Position numbers and translations under genes: made by a program. The notes beneath the pieces were generated by a model. It ran no database searches. It saw nothing but the letters and a program-made list of their open reading frames with translations, and was not told the origin of the DNA. Shown piece by piece: positions 1 to 8,730 of a DNA stretch of 56,136 nt. Origin of the DNA: Candidatus Binatia bacterium. GTDB lineage: Bacteria; Desulfobacterota; Binatia; Bin18. The number at the start of each line of letters is the position of its first letter. Position 1 is the stretch's first letter. The DNA lies in assembly GCA_022826945.1 (NCBI GenBank), contig JAJDTY010000018.1, forward strand, positions 1 to 56,136, written 5' to 3'.

Positions 1-1185
1 CAGCAAGAGCTAACTCTACTCATCTCACTCGGCTCCTGCCTGATGGCGACCAAGGGCTATGCCGCGCCCGAAGTGGAGCGCGTGTATACACGTGCTCGCG
101 AATTGGCGCGCGGGATCGGAGACCTGCCGCAGAAGTTCCCCGTACTTTTTGGTTTATGGCGGTTTCATCTGGTGCGCGGAGAGTATGCTGCGGCAGGGGA
201 AATGACCGAAAAGCTCCAGCGTCTGTCCGAGTGCATGCCGGACTCCGATCAATTCCTGCCCGCCCAGCAGGCGCTTGGATTGACTGCCTTTCGGCTCGGA
301 GCGTTTGCCGACGCCAGAGCGCATCTGGAACGTGCCGTGGACATGTATGACCCGAGTGTCCACGGCCCGGAGAATGCGCAGGGCGTGATAGGCCAGGATC
401 CCGGTGTTGCTAGTCTGGCCTTTCTGGCCTGGATGCTGTGGCATCTTGGCTATCCCGATCAAGCCCTCCAGCGCAGCCGGGAGGCTATTGCGCTCGCGCG
501 TGAGATTTCACATCCCTACAGTCTGGTCTTTGCCCTGCATTTTGGAACTGCAGTCCATCGCTTTCGACGAGAAGGGGCGCTGGCCCAAACCCAGGCAGAG
601 GGTGTGGTCGCGTTGGCGAGTGAGCAGGGCTTCCCCTATTTTCACGCCGCCGGGACCTATTTGCGCGGGTGGGCCCTAGCAGAACAGGGCCAGGTGGAAG
701 AGGGGATTGCCGATATGCTGGAGGGCCAGCGCATCTGGCAGGAGTCCGGTATTCGGCAACTCGGTCAGGTGTCTCTACCTTTGGTAGAGGCCTATGGCAA
801 ACTCGGTCGCGTTGAGGATGGCTTGGCCGTATTGTCCCAGGCGGAAGCCGAGCTGGACAAGAGTAACGAAAAATGGTGGCAGGCCGAACTGCTGCGCACC
901 CGGGGAGAATTATTACTCGCGGCCCAAGACGGTACGGATCACAACAGCAAGGAAATCACAGCCTGTTTTGAGGATGCTCTCCAGATCGCCCGCAGTCAGC
1001 AGGCAAGATCCCTGGAACTCCGCAGCGCAACCCGCCTGGCCGCATTCTGGCAAGCGCACGGAAAGCCGGACGACGCTTATCGACTCCTGTCAAATATCTA
1101 CGGATGGTTTACCGAGGGATTCGATACGCCCGACCTGCGGGCGGCGAAGGCGTTGCTGGATGGGCTTACGCCGGTTCATGCATAG
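1..1185 (+). CDS. TPR-repeat C-terminal part of a large ATPase/cyclase-type regulator (5' end outside window)
   Basis: The reading frame is open back to base 1, so the ATG at 43 is internal and the gene begins outside the window. The visible ~395 residues are helical repeats of TPR type, with A/G/L-rich helices roughly every 34-40 residues. The early stretch LMATKGYAAPEVERVYTRA is characteristic of the C-terminal TPR region of proteins that combine a class III adenylate/guanylate cyclase or winged-helix domain with an AAA-type ATPase. TPRs there mediate protein contacts. No catalytic domain is visible in this part. The stop is followed by a G-rich repeat and the next gene has its own ribosome site, so they are probably separate units. 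The TPR call is firm; the identity of the missing N-terminal domains is inference. Confidence 0.75.
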   Translation, partial: QQELTLLISLGSCLMATKGYAAPEVERVYTRARELARGIGDLPQKFPVLFGLWRFHLVRGEYAAAGEMTEKLQRLSECMPDSDQFLPAQQALGLTAFRLGAFADARAHLERAVDMYDPSVHGPENAQGVIGQDPGVASLAFLAWMLWHLGYPDQALQRSREAIALAREISHPYSLVFALHFGTAVHRFRREGALAQTQAEGVVALASEQGFPYFHAAGTYLRGWALAEQGQVEEGIADMLEGQRIWQESGIRQLGQVSLPLVEAYGKLGRVEDGLAVLSQAEAELDKSNEKWWQAELLRTRGELLLAAQDGTDHNSKEITACFEDALQIARSQQARSLELRSATRLAAFWQAHGKPDDAYRLLSNIYGWFTEGFDTPDLRAAKALLDGLTPVHA

Positions 1186-1188
1186 ATA

Positions 1189-1213
1189 GGGACTGGGGAT
1201 TAGGGGCTGGGGT
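1189..1213 (+). repeat. G-rich dispersed repeat, copy 1
   Basis: A G-rich tract containing GGGGATTAGGGGCTGGGG follows the TPR gene. Similar tracts occur at 7572-7594 and, inverted, at 22691-22734. This looks like a small dispersed intergenic repeat. The rest of the 176-bp gap to the next gene holds only that gene's ribosome-binding site near 1350. Confidence 0.4.
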
Positions 1214-1361
1214 GAGAGTAAGAGGGCAACTGACCCTACGATGAACGAAGCCCTGACAGGCACAGCATTGTAAATGTCCGTCTGACTTCCTATACTCGGC
1301 CTACTTTTTCTAGAAAAGAATCAACCGTCGGAGGGCGGTATCTCTCTCGGGGAGGTTTTTT

Positions 1362-2876
1362 ATGAGCAGTAATGGCCAGACGAATGGAGCGGGCATACGC
1401 GCCCGGTTGCAGCATCCGGTTATAGACGCGGACGGACACTGGCTGGAGTTTGGGCCGCTGGTGCGCGAACAGCTGAGAAAGATCGGCGGCACCAAGGCGG
1501 TCGAAGGTTTCTCGATGTTCACCACCCTGGTCCAAGAACATTTAAGCCTGTCGGTGGCCGAACGGCGCCGCCAGCGGACCGCGCAGCAAGCTTTTTGGGG
1601 GATTCCAACCAAAAATACGCGCGACCGGGCAACGGCCATGATGCCCCAGTTGCTGTATGAACGCCTGGACGAGTTCGGCATAGACTTTACCATCCTGTAT
1701 CCCACCGCGGGTCTGGGGCTGACCCGCGGTAGCGATACCGAACTGCGGAAAGCCGCCTGCCGGGCGTTCAATATTTTCAGCGCGGACTATTTTCAAGCCT
1801 ACGCCGACCGCATGACTCCAACGGCGGTGATTCCGATGAATACGCCCGAGGAGGCCCTGGAAGAAATCGACTATGTGACCGCGCAGCTCGGCATGAAGGT
1901 GATTATGCTGGGCAGCATGATCAAGCGGCCCATTCCCGCCGCGGTCGAACACTATCCAGGCACGGAAGAGCTGCTGACGTGGCGTGACGTACTGGGCCTG
2001 GATAGCGAATACGACTACGACCCGGTCTGGGAGATGTGTGTTGAACGGGGCCTGTCGCCGACGTTTCATACTGGCTCGCGCGGATATGCGCTACGGATTT
2101 CACCCTCCAATTTTGTGTATAACCATATTGGCCATTTTGCCGCGGCAAACGAAGCTGTCTGCAAAGCCCTTTTTCTCGGTGGCGTGACCCGGCGTTTCCC
2201 CACGCTCAAGTTCGCCTTTTTGGAAGGGGGAGTTGGTTGGGCGTGTCAGTTATACGCCGACCTGATCGAACACTGGGAGAAACGCAATATCGAGGCGCTG
2301 GCAGAGGTTGATCCGGCCAATCTCGATCAGAAGCTGCTGGGCGAATTGGTGCGGCAATACGGCAGTACGGACATGGCCGAGACGTTCACGCAGGGCGACG
2401 CGGCCCTGGACACCGTACTGAGCACATCGGGTGCGACCGCTGTCGGTGGCATCGATAATCTGGACGACTTTTCGGCCTGTGAGATCACCCAGGCGTCGGA
2501 TATTCGCGACCTGTTTGTCAAGAATTTCTATTTTGGCTGTGAGTCGGACGACAAGATGAACGCCTGGGCCTTCAATCGGCAGTGCAACCCGTTTGGTGCA
2601 CAGCTCAACGCACTCTTCGGCTCGGATATTGGCCACTTTGACGTGGCGAACATGAGCCACGTGGTACCCGAAGCCTATGAGCTGGTTGAAAAGGGTCTGG
2701 TCAGCGACACCGGTTTTCGTGACTTTATGTGTACCAATCCGATCCGTTTCTGGGGCGAGGCCAACCCGGACTTTTTCAAGGGAACCGTGGTCGAAGAGAC
2801 CGCCGCCACGGTTCTGTCGGAGGGGGCAGTCGAAACAGGGCTGAACGGTCACGCGACAGATCAGCTGTCGAAGTAG
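1362..2876 (+). CDS. Amidohydrolase-2 family protein (504 aa)
   Basis: A metal-dependent hydrolase/decarboxylase of the amidohydrolase_2 family (TIM barrel, PF04909-like), predicted cytosolic. The N-terminal strand carries VIDADGHWLEF near residues 20-30, the family's metal-site region, with the usual H-x-H replaced by D-G-H. The later FLEGGVGWACQLYADLIEHW segment and the C-terminal FGSDIGHFD (Asp and His) are also typical. It is longer than the common 300-400 aa members because of inserts around residues 330-390. The start at 1362 has a GGGGAGG ribosome site 8 nt upstream. It converges on the enoyl-CoA hydratase gene. A second, shorter paralogue lies at 29595-30761. The substrate cannot be read from sequence. 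Confidence 0.8.
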   Translation: MSSNGQTNGAGIRARLQHPVIDADGHWLEFGPLVREQLRKIGGTKAVEGFSMFTTLVQEHLSLSVAERRRQRTAQQAFWGIPTKNTRDRATAMMPQLLYERLDEFGIDFTILYPTAGLGLTRGSDTELRKAACRAFNIFSADYFQAYADRMTPTAVIPMNTPEEALEEIDYVTAQLGMKVIMLGSMIKRPIPAAVEHYPGTEELLTWRDVLGLDSEYDYDPVWEMCVERGLSPTFHTGSRGYALRISPSNFVYNHIGHFAAANEAVCKALFLGGVTRRFPTLKFAFLEGGVGWACQLYADLIEHWEKRNIEALAEVDPANLDQKLLGELVRQYGSTDMAETFTQGDAALDTVLSTSGATAVGGIDNLDDFSACEITQASDIRDLFVKNFYFGCESDDKMNAWAFNRQCNPFGAQLNALFGSDIGHFDVANMSHVVPEAYELVEKGLVSDTGFRDFMCTNPIRFWGEANPDFFKGTVVEETAATVLSEGAVETGLNGHATDQLSK

Positions 2877-2896
2877 GGGCGATTCTCAAACCGCCG

Positions 2897-3592
2897 CTAG
2901 GCCATTAAGCGGGCGATATCTTCGTCCAAACCGCTGCGTATCTGCTCGGCCAGCGCGTTCCGGGCGCGTCCCTTGGTGCGGCCGTAGGACGGCAGGTCGA
3001 GCGTCGCGAGGCGACGGGCCTCGTTGAGCGCTTCGTCTACCAGGGTGTCAGCCGTGCACACCCGATCCAAGAAACCGACATCGACGGCCTCGGTCGGGCT
3101 GTACAAGCGGGCCTGGATCACCGCGTTAGTAAAGTGACGCTTGGACAGCCGTTCGCGCGCGAACATCAGGCCAAACTCCGGCAGCGTCATTCCAATGGCG
3201 ACTTCATTGAGTCCAATTTTGAAATCGCCCTGGACACCCAAACGGGTATCGCTGGCGAGTAACATAAAGCCGCCGGCGGCAATGGCGTGGCCCGTGCTGG
3301 CGGCAACAACCGGTTGGGGATGGGTAAACAGCTTGAGCAGCATGCGTGCACCGGCAGTCACGAGTGTGCGGCCGGCCTCTGGCCCGGACTGGAGGACGGT
3401 GAGATCGAATCCCGCGGAAAAGCGACCGGGCCGGCCCGTTAAGACGACCGCTTTGGCTTCCTGAGCGGCTTTGTCCAAAGCGTCGTTCACGCCTTGGATC
3501 AGCGCGTGGTTGACCGCGTTGGCCTTCCCGTCGTCAAGACGCAGAATGGCAACCTCCTCGTTCAGTTCATAGTGAACCGGATTGTTTGACAT
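2897..3592 (-). CDS. Enoyl-CoA hydratase/isomerase family protein
   Basis: A crotonase-fold protein of 231 aa, shorter than the usual ~260. The oxyanion-hole region reads GRPGRFSAGFDL near residues 60-70, and the second loop has HAIAAGGFMLLASDTRLG. Glutamates sit in LNEVAIGMTLPEFG, where the catalytic Glu of hydratases lies, but I cannot say whether it hydrates, isomerises or hydrolyses an acyl-CoA. An ATG 18 nt upstream is in frame, but the purine-rich GAGGAGA ribosome site falls inside those codons, so 3592 is the better start. It follows the cupredoxin-like gene by 20 bp on the same strand, suggesting co-transcription. Confidence 0.85.
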   Translation of the reverse strand: MSNNPVHYELNEEVAILRLDDGKANAVNHALIQGVNDALDKAAQEAKAVVLTGRPGRFSAGFDLTVLQSGPEAGRTLVTAGARMLLKLFTHPQPVVAASTGHAIAAGGFMLLASDTRLGVQGDFKIGLNEVAIGMTLPEFGLMFARERLSKRHFTNAVIQARLYSPTEAVDVGFLDRVCTADTLVDEALNEARRLATLDLPSYGRTKGRARNALAEQIRSGLDEDIARLMA

Positions 3593-3612
3593 GGATTTTC
3601 TCCTCTGCAAGC

Positions 3613-4356
3613 TCAGTGTCCCTTATCCTTTTGCGCCCTGGCTGTATAGGTAAGCCGGACGCGAGTCTCCTGGGCTATTCGAACGGACACTGGTTGAGTC
3701 TGTTCTCCCAGCCGCTCGTGCCACAGGCGCAGATCATACTCTCCCGCAGGGATGCGGCTGATGTCGAACCGGCCAGTGGCGTCCGTTACCGCGGTATAGG
3801 GGTGGTCGGTGATAATAATATGCGCCTGCATCCAGGTATGCAGCACATCACAATCGATCAGCACATGACCCGGTTGCGTAAAACGATAGGTTTTCTCGGA
3901 CCAGTACGGCAGACCTAGGTTGAATATGGTCTTGTGGCCATTTCGGCGGGCATGGACATTATGCAGGATGAAGTCGCTGTTCCGCAGCGCGAGCGGTTGC
4001 CCGACGGTCATGGTTTGGACGCGCGGGACAAAGGCGCAGTTTTTATTGTCCAGCAGTGCCGGAAGGGTGGAGTGACCTTTCCCGGTCTGAATGCCGTCCA
4101 GGATGACAACGACATTCTTAAGTCCTCCGTGAGCATCGAGCAACAGACTCTCATCCGGTACGCTTTCCCCACAGACCGCTCTGTTCTTGTGAACGGGTAG
4201 GGCGACTGGTGGTGGTACTGTACCGTCGAATACGACCTGTCCGCTGATGCTACCGCCGTCCTCAACCGTGATTTCCCGGTAGGCATGTACAGATGGGACA
4301 ATGACGAATAATATGAGTGGGATGGCCCGCCAGCAGACTGCTTTGTGAGTTACCAC
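3613..4356 (-). CDS. Secreted cupredoxin-like protein with a C-terminal carboxypeptidase-regulatory-type domain
   Basis: 247 aa with a GTG start and an N-terminal hydrophobic segment (about residues 10-25, ending PSVHAY) that looks like a signal peptide, so periplasmic or exported. Residues ~30-170 resemble plastocyanin/MauL-type proteins: NSDFILHNVHA supplies one His, and CDVLHTWM gives Cys-x4-His-x2-Met, the spacing of a type 1 copper site. The last ~75 residues (from about 170, TAVTDATGRFDISRIPAGEY) form a carboxypeptidase regulatory-like beta domain. The copper site is inferred from ligand spacing only. It precedes the enoyl-CoA hydratase gene by 20 bp. The GTG has only a weak ribosome site, so the start is the least certain part. 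Confidence 0.7.
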   Translation of the reverse strand: MVTHKAVCWRAIPLILFVIVPSVHAYREITVEDGGSISGQVVFDGTVPPPVALPVHKNRAVCGESVPDESLLLDAHGGLKNVVVILDGIQTGKGHSTLPALLDNKNCAFVPRVQTMTVGQPLALRNSDFILHNVHARRNGHKTIFNLGLPYWSEKTYRFTQPGHVLIDCDVLHTWMQAHIIITDHPYTAVTDATGRFDISRIPAGEYDLRLWHERLGEQTQPVSVRIAQETRVRLTYTARAQKDKGH

Positions 4357-4426
4357 ACTCTATACATGACGGCTTTCGTGAAGGCGGGTCAAGTCGTGGT
4401 CTTTCCCCTTCAGGAGTCATACCTCT

Positions 4427-4597
4427 ATGCCGACGCCCAACAAGACCTTTGCAAAAAAGAACCAGAATGCCATTGAAGAACAGCGGCATCTTCAGCCACG
4501 TTCTCAAGCGATTGAGGCCTTGCTCGCATTACGAACCAAAATGCCATCCGTGAACGCGGCAAGGCTCCGTGCCGCCCGAGAGAAGGGTCGCCCTTAA
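4427..4597 (+). CDS. Possible small basic protein (56 aa)
   Basis: A 56-codon frame in the gap between two minus-strand genes. The ATG at 4427 has CAGGAG 10-11 nt upstream. The product is strongly basic, with Lys/Arg/Gln-rich ends and a helical centre (AIEALLALRTKMPSVNAARL). No family is recognised. It lies between the 5' end of the cupredoxin-like gene and the 3' end of the carotenoid oxygenase gene, and it may be spurious. Support is the ribosome site and the protein-like helix pattern. Confidence 0.35.
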   Translation: MPTPNKTFAKKNQNAIEEQRHLQPRSQAIEALLALRTKMPSVNAARLRAAREKGRP

Positions 4598-4632
4598 TGC
4601 AAATGGTTGTCGATATCAGTCTGCCGGGAGCG

Positions 4633-6027
4633 CTACTCCACCGATAACCCCTCAACCCAATTGCCGTGAAAGCCATACGGCACCCGATGGGGGAGGTGAA
4701 CGGTGGCCAGTGGCCCGTGCGCGATATTTTCGGCGTCGAGAATGACCAAGTCACTCCGATTTTCCCCTTTGCGGTACACTCCCACGAGCAGAAAGCCTTC
4801 GCCTTCGGCTGACCGCGCGGAGCGTGGGACAAAAATCGGCTCTGAAGAATAACTGTCCGGGCCAAACGCATGAGTCTGGGACTGGCCGTTCGCGTGGTCA
4901 TATCCAATAACCGTATTAAAAAGACCTTCCGAGGGAGGGACAATACCCTCTCGGCCTGCCGCATATCCCCTTCGATAGGGTAGGCCCGCGTAGCGTTCGT
5001 CCAGTCGGGGAAACTCGCTGAGACGGTCGTCCTGTTGTGCCTGGGTGATTGAGCGGGTCGTCAGGTCCAGCGACCAGCGGGTGAAGACCGGGATGTTGGT
5101 CTCCAGGTCTTCTCCGTCAACCTGGAACAGGGGCAACAGGCGGAACTGGCACACATCAGCGCTGACCGTGTTGTCTTGGGTATAGGCATTCATGGCGTGA
5201 AACACAAAGCAGGGATCGGTCTCAAACCAGACGATATCCTCGCTCCCTCCGTTGCGTGGCATGACCCCGATGCGTGTTCCGAGTTCCGGCTCCCAGCGTA
5301 CGGGAGAGCCGGAGGCCAGATTTTCCGGGCGCAGAGTCGCCGGAAAAACCATGAAGATGACGTGCTCTCGGGTGACAATGAAATCGTGCATCATGGTCGG
5401 CACCGGCAGGGGAATCTCTTCGTTCCGCGTCATATCACCGTCCGCAGAGACGACTGTGTAGCGCAGATAGGGCGGGAACGGCCCGTAGCCAAAAAAGAGG
5501 AGTTCACCCGTTTCCGGATCGACCTTGGGATGAGCGGTCATGGCTCCTTGGAGCTTGCCGTTAAAATCGTACACGCCAATGGTGTCGAGGGTTGATGGCT
5601 CAAGCTCATAGGGCGGGCCACCTTCCCACAGGGCGAGCAGTCGCCCGGCGTGGAAGATGATATTCGTATTGGCGGCATTCGGGAAAACCCCCTGGGCGCG
5701 CTCGTCCGTATTGCTCAGGTCGCTGAGACCGGCAAAGAGCGCTTCTCCGTGCTGGCGTTCAAGCTTGAAACGTTCCGTCCGGACCCAGCGATTCCGATAA
5801 TGTGCCTTGCCTGCACTCAGGGTAAACGCATGGATCATGCCGTCCCCGTCAAACCAGTGATACTGTCCGCGTGGTGCAAACTGCGGGTTTGAGCCGTTCC
5901 GGTACAGGGTGCCGTTCAACTCGGCTGGGATGTCGCCCGTGACGACCAGGTCGTGAATCTCTCCCTCCATGGGCCAGGGGGCATAATTCCCCTGGAGAAA
6001 TGGATCGTCAGGAAAAGGCCGGCTCAT
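4633..6027 (-). CDS. Carotenoid cleavage oxygenase family protein (RPE65/CCD)
   Basis: A 464-aa non-haem iron oxygenase of the carotenoid/stilbenoid cleavage family. The four iron-ligand histidines are recognisable: H166 (TAHPKVD), H214 (MMHDF), H277 (FHAMNA) and H454 (FHGNW). The early GTLYRNGSNPQF and HWFDGDGMIHAF stretches are also family hallmarks, and the length is typical. Members split conjugated or styrenyl double bonds with O2; the substrate (apocarotenoid, stilbene or lignin-derived) is not determinable. The chosen start has GGGAGG 7-8 nt upstream; a longer in-frame N-terminus lacks one and runs across the divergent amidase start. No carotenoid biosynthesis genes are in the window. 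Confidence 0.9.
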   Translation of the reverse strand: MSRPFPDDPFLQGNYAPWPMEGEIHDLVVTGDIPAELNGTLYRNGSNPQFAPRGQYHWFDGDGMIHAFTLSAGKAHYRNRWVRTERFKLERQHGEALFAGLSDLSNTDERAQGVFPNAANTNIIFHAGRLLALWEGGPPYELEPSTLDTIGVYDFNGKLQGAMTAHPKVDPETGELLFFGYGPFPPYLRYTVVSADGDMTRNEEIPLPVPTMMHDFIVTREHVIFMVFPATLRPENLASGSPVRWEPELGTRIGVMPRNGGSEDIVWFETDPCFVFHAMNAYTQDNTVSADVCQFRLLPLFQVDGEDLETNIPVFTRWSLDLTTRSITQAQQDDRLSEFPRLDERYAGLPYRRGYAAGREGIVPPSEGLFNTVIGYDHANGQSQTHAFGPDSYSSEPIFVPRSARSAEGEGFLLVGVYRKGENRSDLVILDAENIAHGPLATVHLPHRVPYGFHGNWVEGLSVE

Positions 6028-6057
6028 ACTGTCCTCCCGTTTCGCGGTTGAGGGTAT

Positions 6058-6078
6058 GCATATTGGACTGCATATTGG
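6058..6078. promoter_or_regulatory. Direct repeat GCATATTGG x2 in a divergent promoter region
   Basis: The 141-bp gap between the divergent carotenoid oxygenase and amidase genes holds two identical 9-mers, GCATATTGG, at 6058-6066 and 6070-6078 (12-bp period). Paired direct half-sites in a divergent gap suggest a regulator-binding site. No regulator gene is adjacent, so function is inference. Confidence 0.3.
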
Positions 6079-6168
6079 TGCGCCTTTCAAGCGCCGTTGT
6101 CCTTTGACGGTACTGACGCTAGGCTGCTCGAACGAACCGGAAGGACGGGCTCGTCCAAGGGAGGGAGT

Positions 6169-7587
6169 ATGTCTGCTGCCGAACTTTGCTTTCTCAGCGC
6201 AACCGAACTGGCTCGGCGTGTACGCACCCGCGAGGTGTCGTGCCGGGAAGTCATGGAAGCGCATCTGGCCCGGATCGATCGCGTCAATCCGCAAGTGAAC
6301 GCGATTGTGACCCTGTTGGCCGAGCGTGGCCTGGAGCGGGCGACCGCGGCCGATGAAGCGCTCGGGCGAGGCCAGGAGGTCGGTCCGCTGCACGGCTTGC
6401 CCATTGCCCACAAGGATTTGGTCTTGACCAAAGGCGTACGCACCACGCTCGGCTCGCCGATCTTTGCCGACTTTGTTCCCGACCAGGACGAGATTATTGT
6501 CGAACGTCTGCGTTCGGCTGGCGCGATTGCCATCGGCAAGACGAATACGCCCGAGTTCGGGGCCGGCTCACAGACGTATAACGAAGTGTTTGGCGAAACG
6601 CTCAACCCGTACGATCTCTCCACAACCTGTGGCGGTAGCAGCGGTGGGGCCGCGGTGTCGCTGGCGACCGGGATGTTGCCGATTGCCGATGGCAGCGACC
6701 TGGGCGGCTCGCTGCGTAATCCGGCCAGTTTTTGCAATGTGGTGGGGTTCCGACCCTCGCCCGGTCGCGTGCCCACTTGGCCGCATCGGGTCGGCTGGTT
6801 TCCGTTTGCCGTCGAGGGTCCGATGGCCCGTACCGTGCAGGATGTGGCGCTGTTGCTGAGCGTCATGGCCGGGCCTGATCCCCGGGTGCCGATTGCCAAT
6901 ACCGAATCGGGCGAGCAGTTCCTTCAGCCGCTTGAGCGTTCCTTTGCGGATACCCCGATTGCCTGGAGTCCGACGCTGGGCGGCCTGCCGGTCGATGCCC
7001 GTGTGACCGCGGTGCTCGAAAGCCGGCGTAGCGTATTTACTGACCTGGGCTGCGTCATTGAGGAGGCGACCCCCGACTTCCAGGATGCCGACGAAGTCTT
7101 TCGCGTCTGGCGGGCGTGGTATTTCGACCTGTCTTTGGGCGAGCTACTGCCCGAACACCGGGATAAAATGAAAGACACGGTCATCTGGAATATCGAAGAA
7201 GGGACAAAACTCACCGGCCCGCAAATCGGACGGGCCGAGAAAAAGCGTACCTTGCTCTATCATCGGGTGCGTGAGTTCATGGAACAGTACGAGTTCCTGA
7301 TTCTGCCCGTCTCTCAGGTGCCGCCGTTTGATGTCAAACAGCGCTATGTGCGTGAGATTAACGGCGTACAGATGGAGACGTATTTGGACTGGATGCGTTC
7401 GTGTTACTACATCAGCGTCACCGGCCTGCCGGCTATCTCGGTGCCGTGCGGCTTCACCCCAGAGGGTCTGCCCGTTGGCGTACAGATCGTTGGCCGACAC
7501 CAGAACGAACTGGGCGTGCTTCAGTTGGCCCATGCGTTTGAGCAGGCCACGCGGGTGGGGGAGAGAAGGCCGGAGGTTGGGGATTAG
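6169..7587 (+). CDS. Amidase (amidase-signature family)
   Basis: 472 aa with the Ser-cisSer-Lys triad of the amidase signature family: K82 in HGLPIAHKD, the GGSSGG loop at 155-160 supplying the cis-Ser, and S181 in SDLGGSLRNP as nucleophile. It hydrolyses an amide bond; related proteins act on small aliphatic or aryl amides, and GatA is the specialised tRNA version. Absence of gatB/gatC nearby makes a catabolic amidase more likely. The start at 6169 has a GGGAGGGAG site; the longer in-frame N-terminus has none and overlaps the divergent promoter region. The last codons and stop lie inside a G-rich dispersed repeat, so the C-terminus may have been altered by repeat insertion. Confidence 0.9.
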   Translation: MSAAELCFLSATELARRVRTREVSCREVMEAHLARIDRVNPQVNAIVTLLAERGLERATAADEALGRGQEVGPLHGLPIAHKDLVLTKGVRTTLGSPIFADFVPDQDEIIVERLRSAGAIAIGKTNTPEFGAGSQTYNEVFGETLNPYDLSTTCGGSSGGAAVSLATGMLPIADGSDLGGSLRNPASFCNVVGFRPSPGRVPTWPHRVGWFPFAVEGPMARTVQDVALLLSVMAGPDPRVPIANTESGEQFLQPLERSFADTPIAWSPTLGGLPVDARVTAVLESRRSVFTDLGCVIEEATPDFQDADEVFRVWRAWYFDLSLGELLPEHRDKMKDTVIWNIEEGTKLTGPQIGRAEKKRTLLYHRVREFMEQYEFLILPVSQVPPFDVKQRYVREINGVQMETYLDWMRSCYYISVTGLPAISVPCGFTPEGLPVGVQIVGRHQNELGVLQLAHAFEQATRVGERRPEVGD

Positions 7588-7594
7588 AGGTTGG
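7572..7594 (+). repeat. G-rich dispersed repeat, copy 2
   Basis: GGTTGGGGATTAGAGGTTGGGG resembles the tract after the TPR gene (1189-1213) and the inverted tract at 22691-22734. This copy overlaps the end of the amidase gene and supplies its TAG stop. Confidence 0.4.
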
Positions 7595-7650
7595 GGAAAC
7601 GGACAGCGTTCTGAGTGTATCAACTCGTCAATAGAGAGGAGGACGATCCT

Positions 7651-8667
7651 ATGCAATTTGGTTTTATGGAAGATTTTCGGAACCCGGAACCTTGGGCGCG
7701 GCCGTTTCCCGAGCTGTATAACGCGATCTTGGACCAAACCGTCCGGGCCGAGGAGCTCGGCTACGATCACGTCTGGCTGACCGAGCACCACTTTACCGAG
7801 GATGGCTATAATCCGTCGCTGCTGCCGACCGCGACGGCGATTGCCACCCGAACCAGCACGATTCGGATCGGGACGTTTATTCTGCTGCTGCCGTTCCAGC
7901 ATCCGATCCGGGTGGCGGAAGACGCCACCTGTGTCGATATCTGGTCAAACGGCCGCTTCGACCTGGGTGTCGGACAGGGCTATTCGTATATGGAGTTTGA
8001 CGCCCTGTGCATGCCGCGCAAGGAGCGTTCGGCGCGTTTGCGCGAGGGCGTTGAGTTGATTCAAAAAGTCTGGACCGAGGACACAGTCACGTTTGATGGG
8101 CGTTTTACTCAGGTGAAAGACCTGACCCTGAGCCCCAAGCCGGTACAGAATCCCATGCCACTGTGGATCGGCGCGCGGGCCGAGAAAGCCACCCGCAGCG
8201 CGGCCCGGCTGGGTTGCCATCTCATGGCAACCATCGGACCCGACCCGGCGGCGTGGTATGTCGATGAGCTCAAAAAATGTGGCCGCAACCCGGACGATTT
8301 CAACATCGCGCAACTGCGTCTGGTGTATCTGGCTGAAACCGAAGACCAAGCCTGGGAGGACTGCCAGGAACATCTGTTCAGCATGATGGAGTTCTACGGC
8401 CACATTCTGGCTGAGGCGAATGATGCGCCTGGGGATAAGGACGTGTGGACCTACACCAAGCCAGGGGAACTCCGCCACTCGGCTTTTGGTGAGGCGGTGA
8501 TGATCGGTACGCCGGACCAGGTCGCCCGAAAAATGGAACGCTTCAAAAACGAATTCCAATGCACGCATTTCATTATGAGCACGCAACTGGCCGGCATGGA
8601 CCCCAAGAAATCGACCCGCTCGCTGGAGTTGTTTGCCAAGGAGATCATGCCGAGCTTTCGGGAGTAG
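7651..8667 (+). CDS. LLM class flavin-dependent oxidoreductase 1
   Basis: 338 aa, bacterial luciferase-like TIM barrel. It shows the subfamily pattern WLTEHHFTEDGY near residue 40, a HPIRVAEDA segment, and LGVGQGYSYMEFDA near residue 105, followed by LSPKPVQNPMPLWIGA. These proteins use reduced FMN or F420 to oxidise or reduce organic substrates; which cofactor is used here cannot be told. The start has GAGGAGG 10 nt upstream. It follows the amidase by 63 bp and may share its transcript. The closest relative in the window is 16373-17386, which shares the TEHH-x-EDGY motif. Confidence 0.88.
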   Translation: MQFGFMEDFRNPEPWARPFPELYNAILDQTVRAEELGYDHVWLTEHHFTEDGYNPSLLPTATAIATRTSTIRIGTFILLLPFQHPIRVAEDATCVDIWSNGRFDLGVGQGYSYMEFDALCMPRKERSARLREGVELIQKVWTEDTVTFDGRFTQVKDLTLSPKPVQNPMPLWIGARAEKATRSAARLGCHLMATIGPDPAAWYVDELKKCGRNPDDFNIAQLRLVYLAETEDQAWEDCQEHLFSMMEFYGHILAEANDAPGDKDVWTYTKPGELRHSAFGEAVMIGTPDQVARKMERFKNEFQCTHFIMSTQLAGMDPKKSTRSLELFAKEIMPSFRE

Positions 8668-8730
8668 GGGAGGGCATGCCCCGCCCCTTGTGGTGATGCG
8701 CGTCGAGTAGGTCGGTTGGCTGGGGTGAAC

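Noticed and set aside
4425..4964. 179-aa minus-strand frame overlapping the end of the carotenoid oxygenase gene
   Set aside because: Out of frame with the oxygenase, whose last iron-ligand His lies in this stretch; no family pattern.
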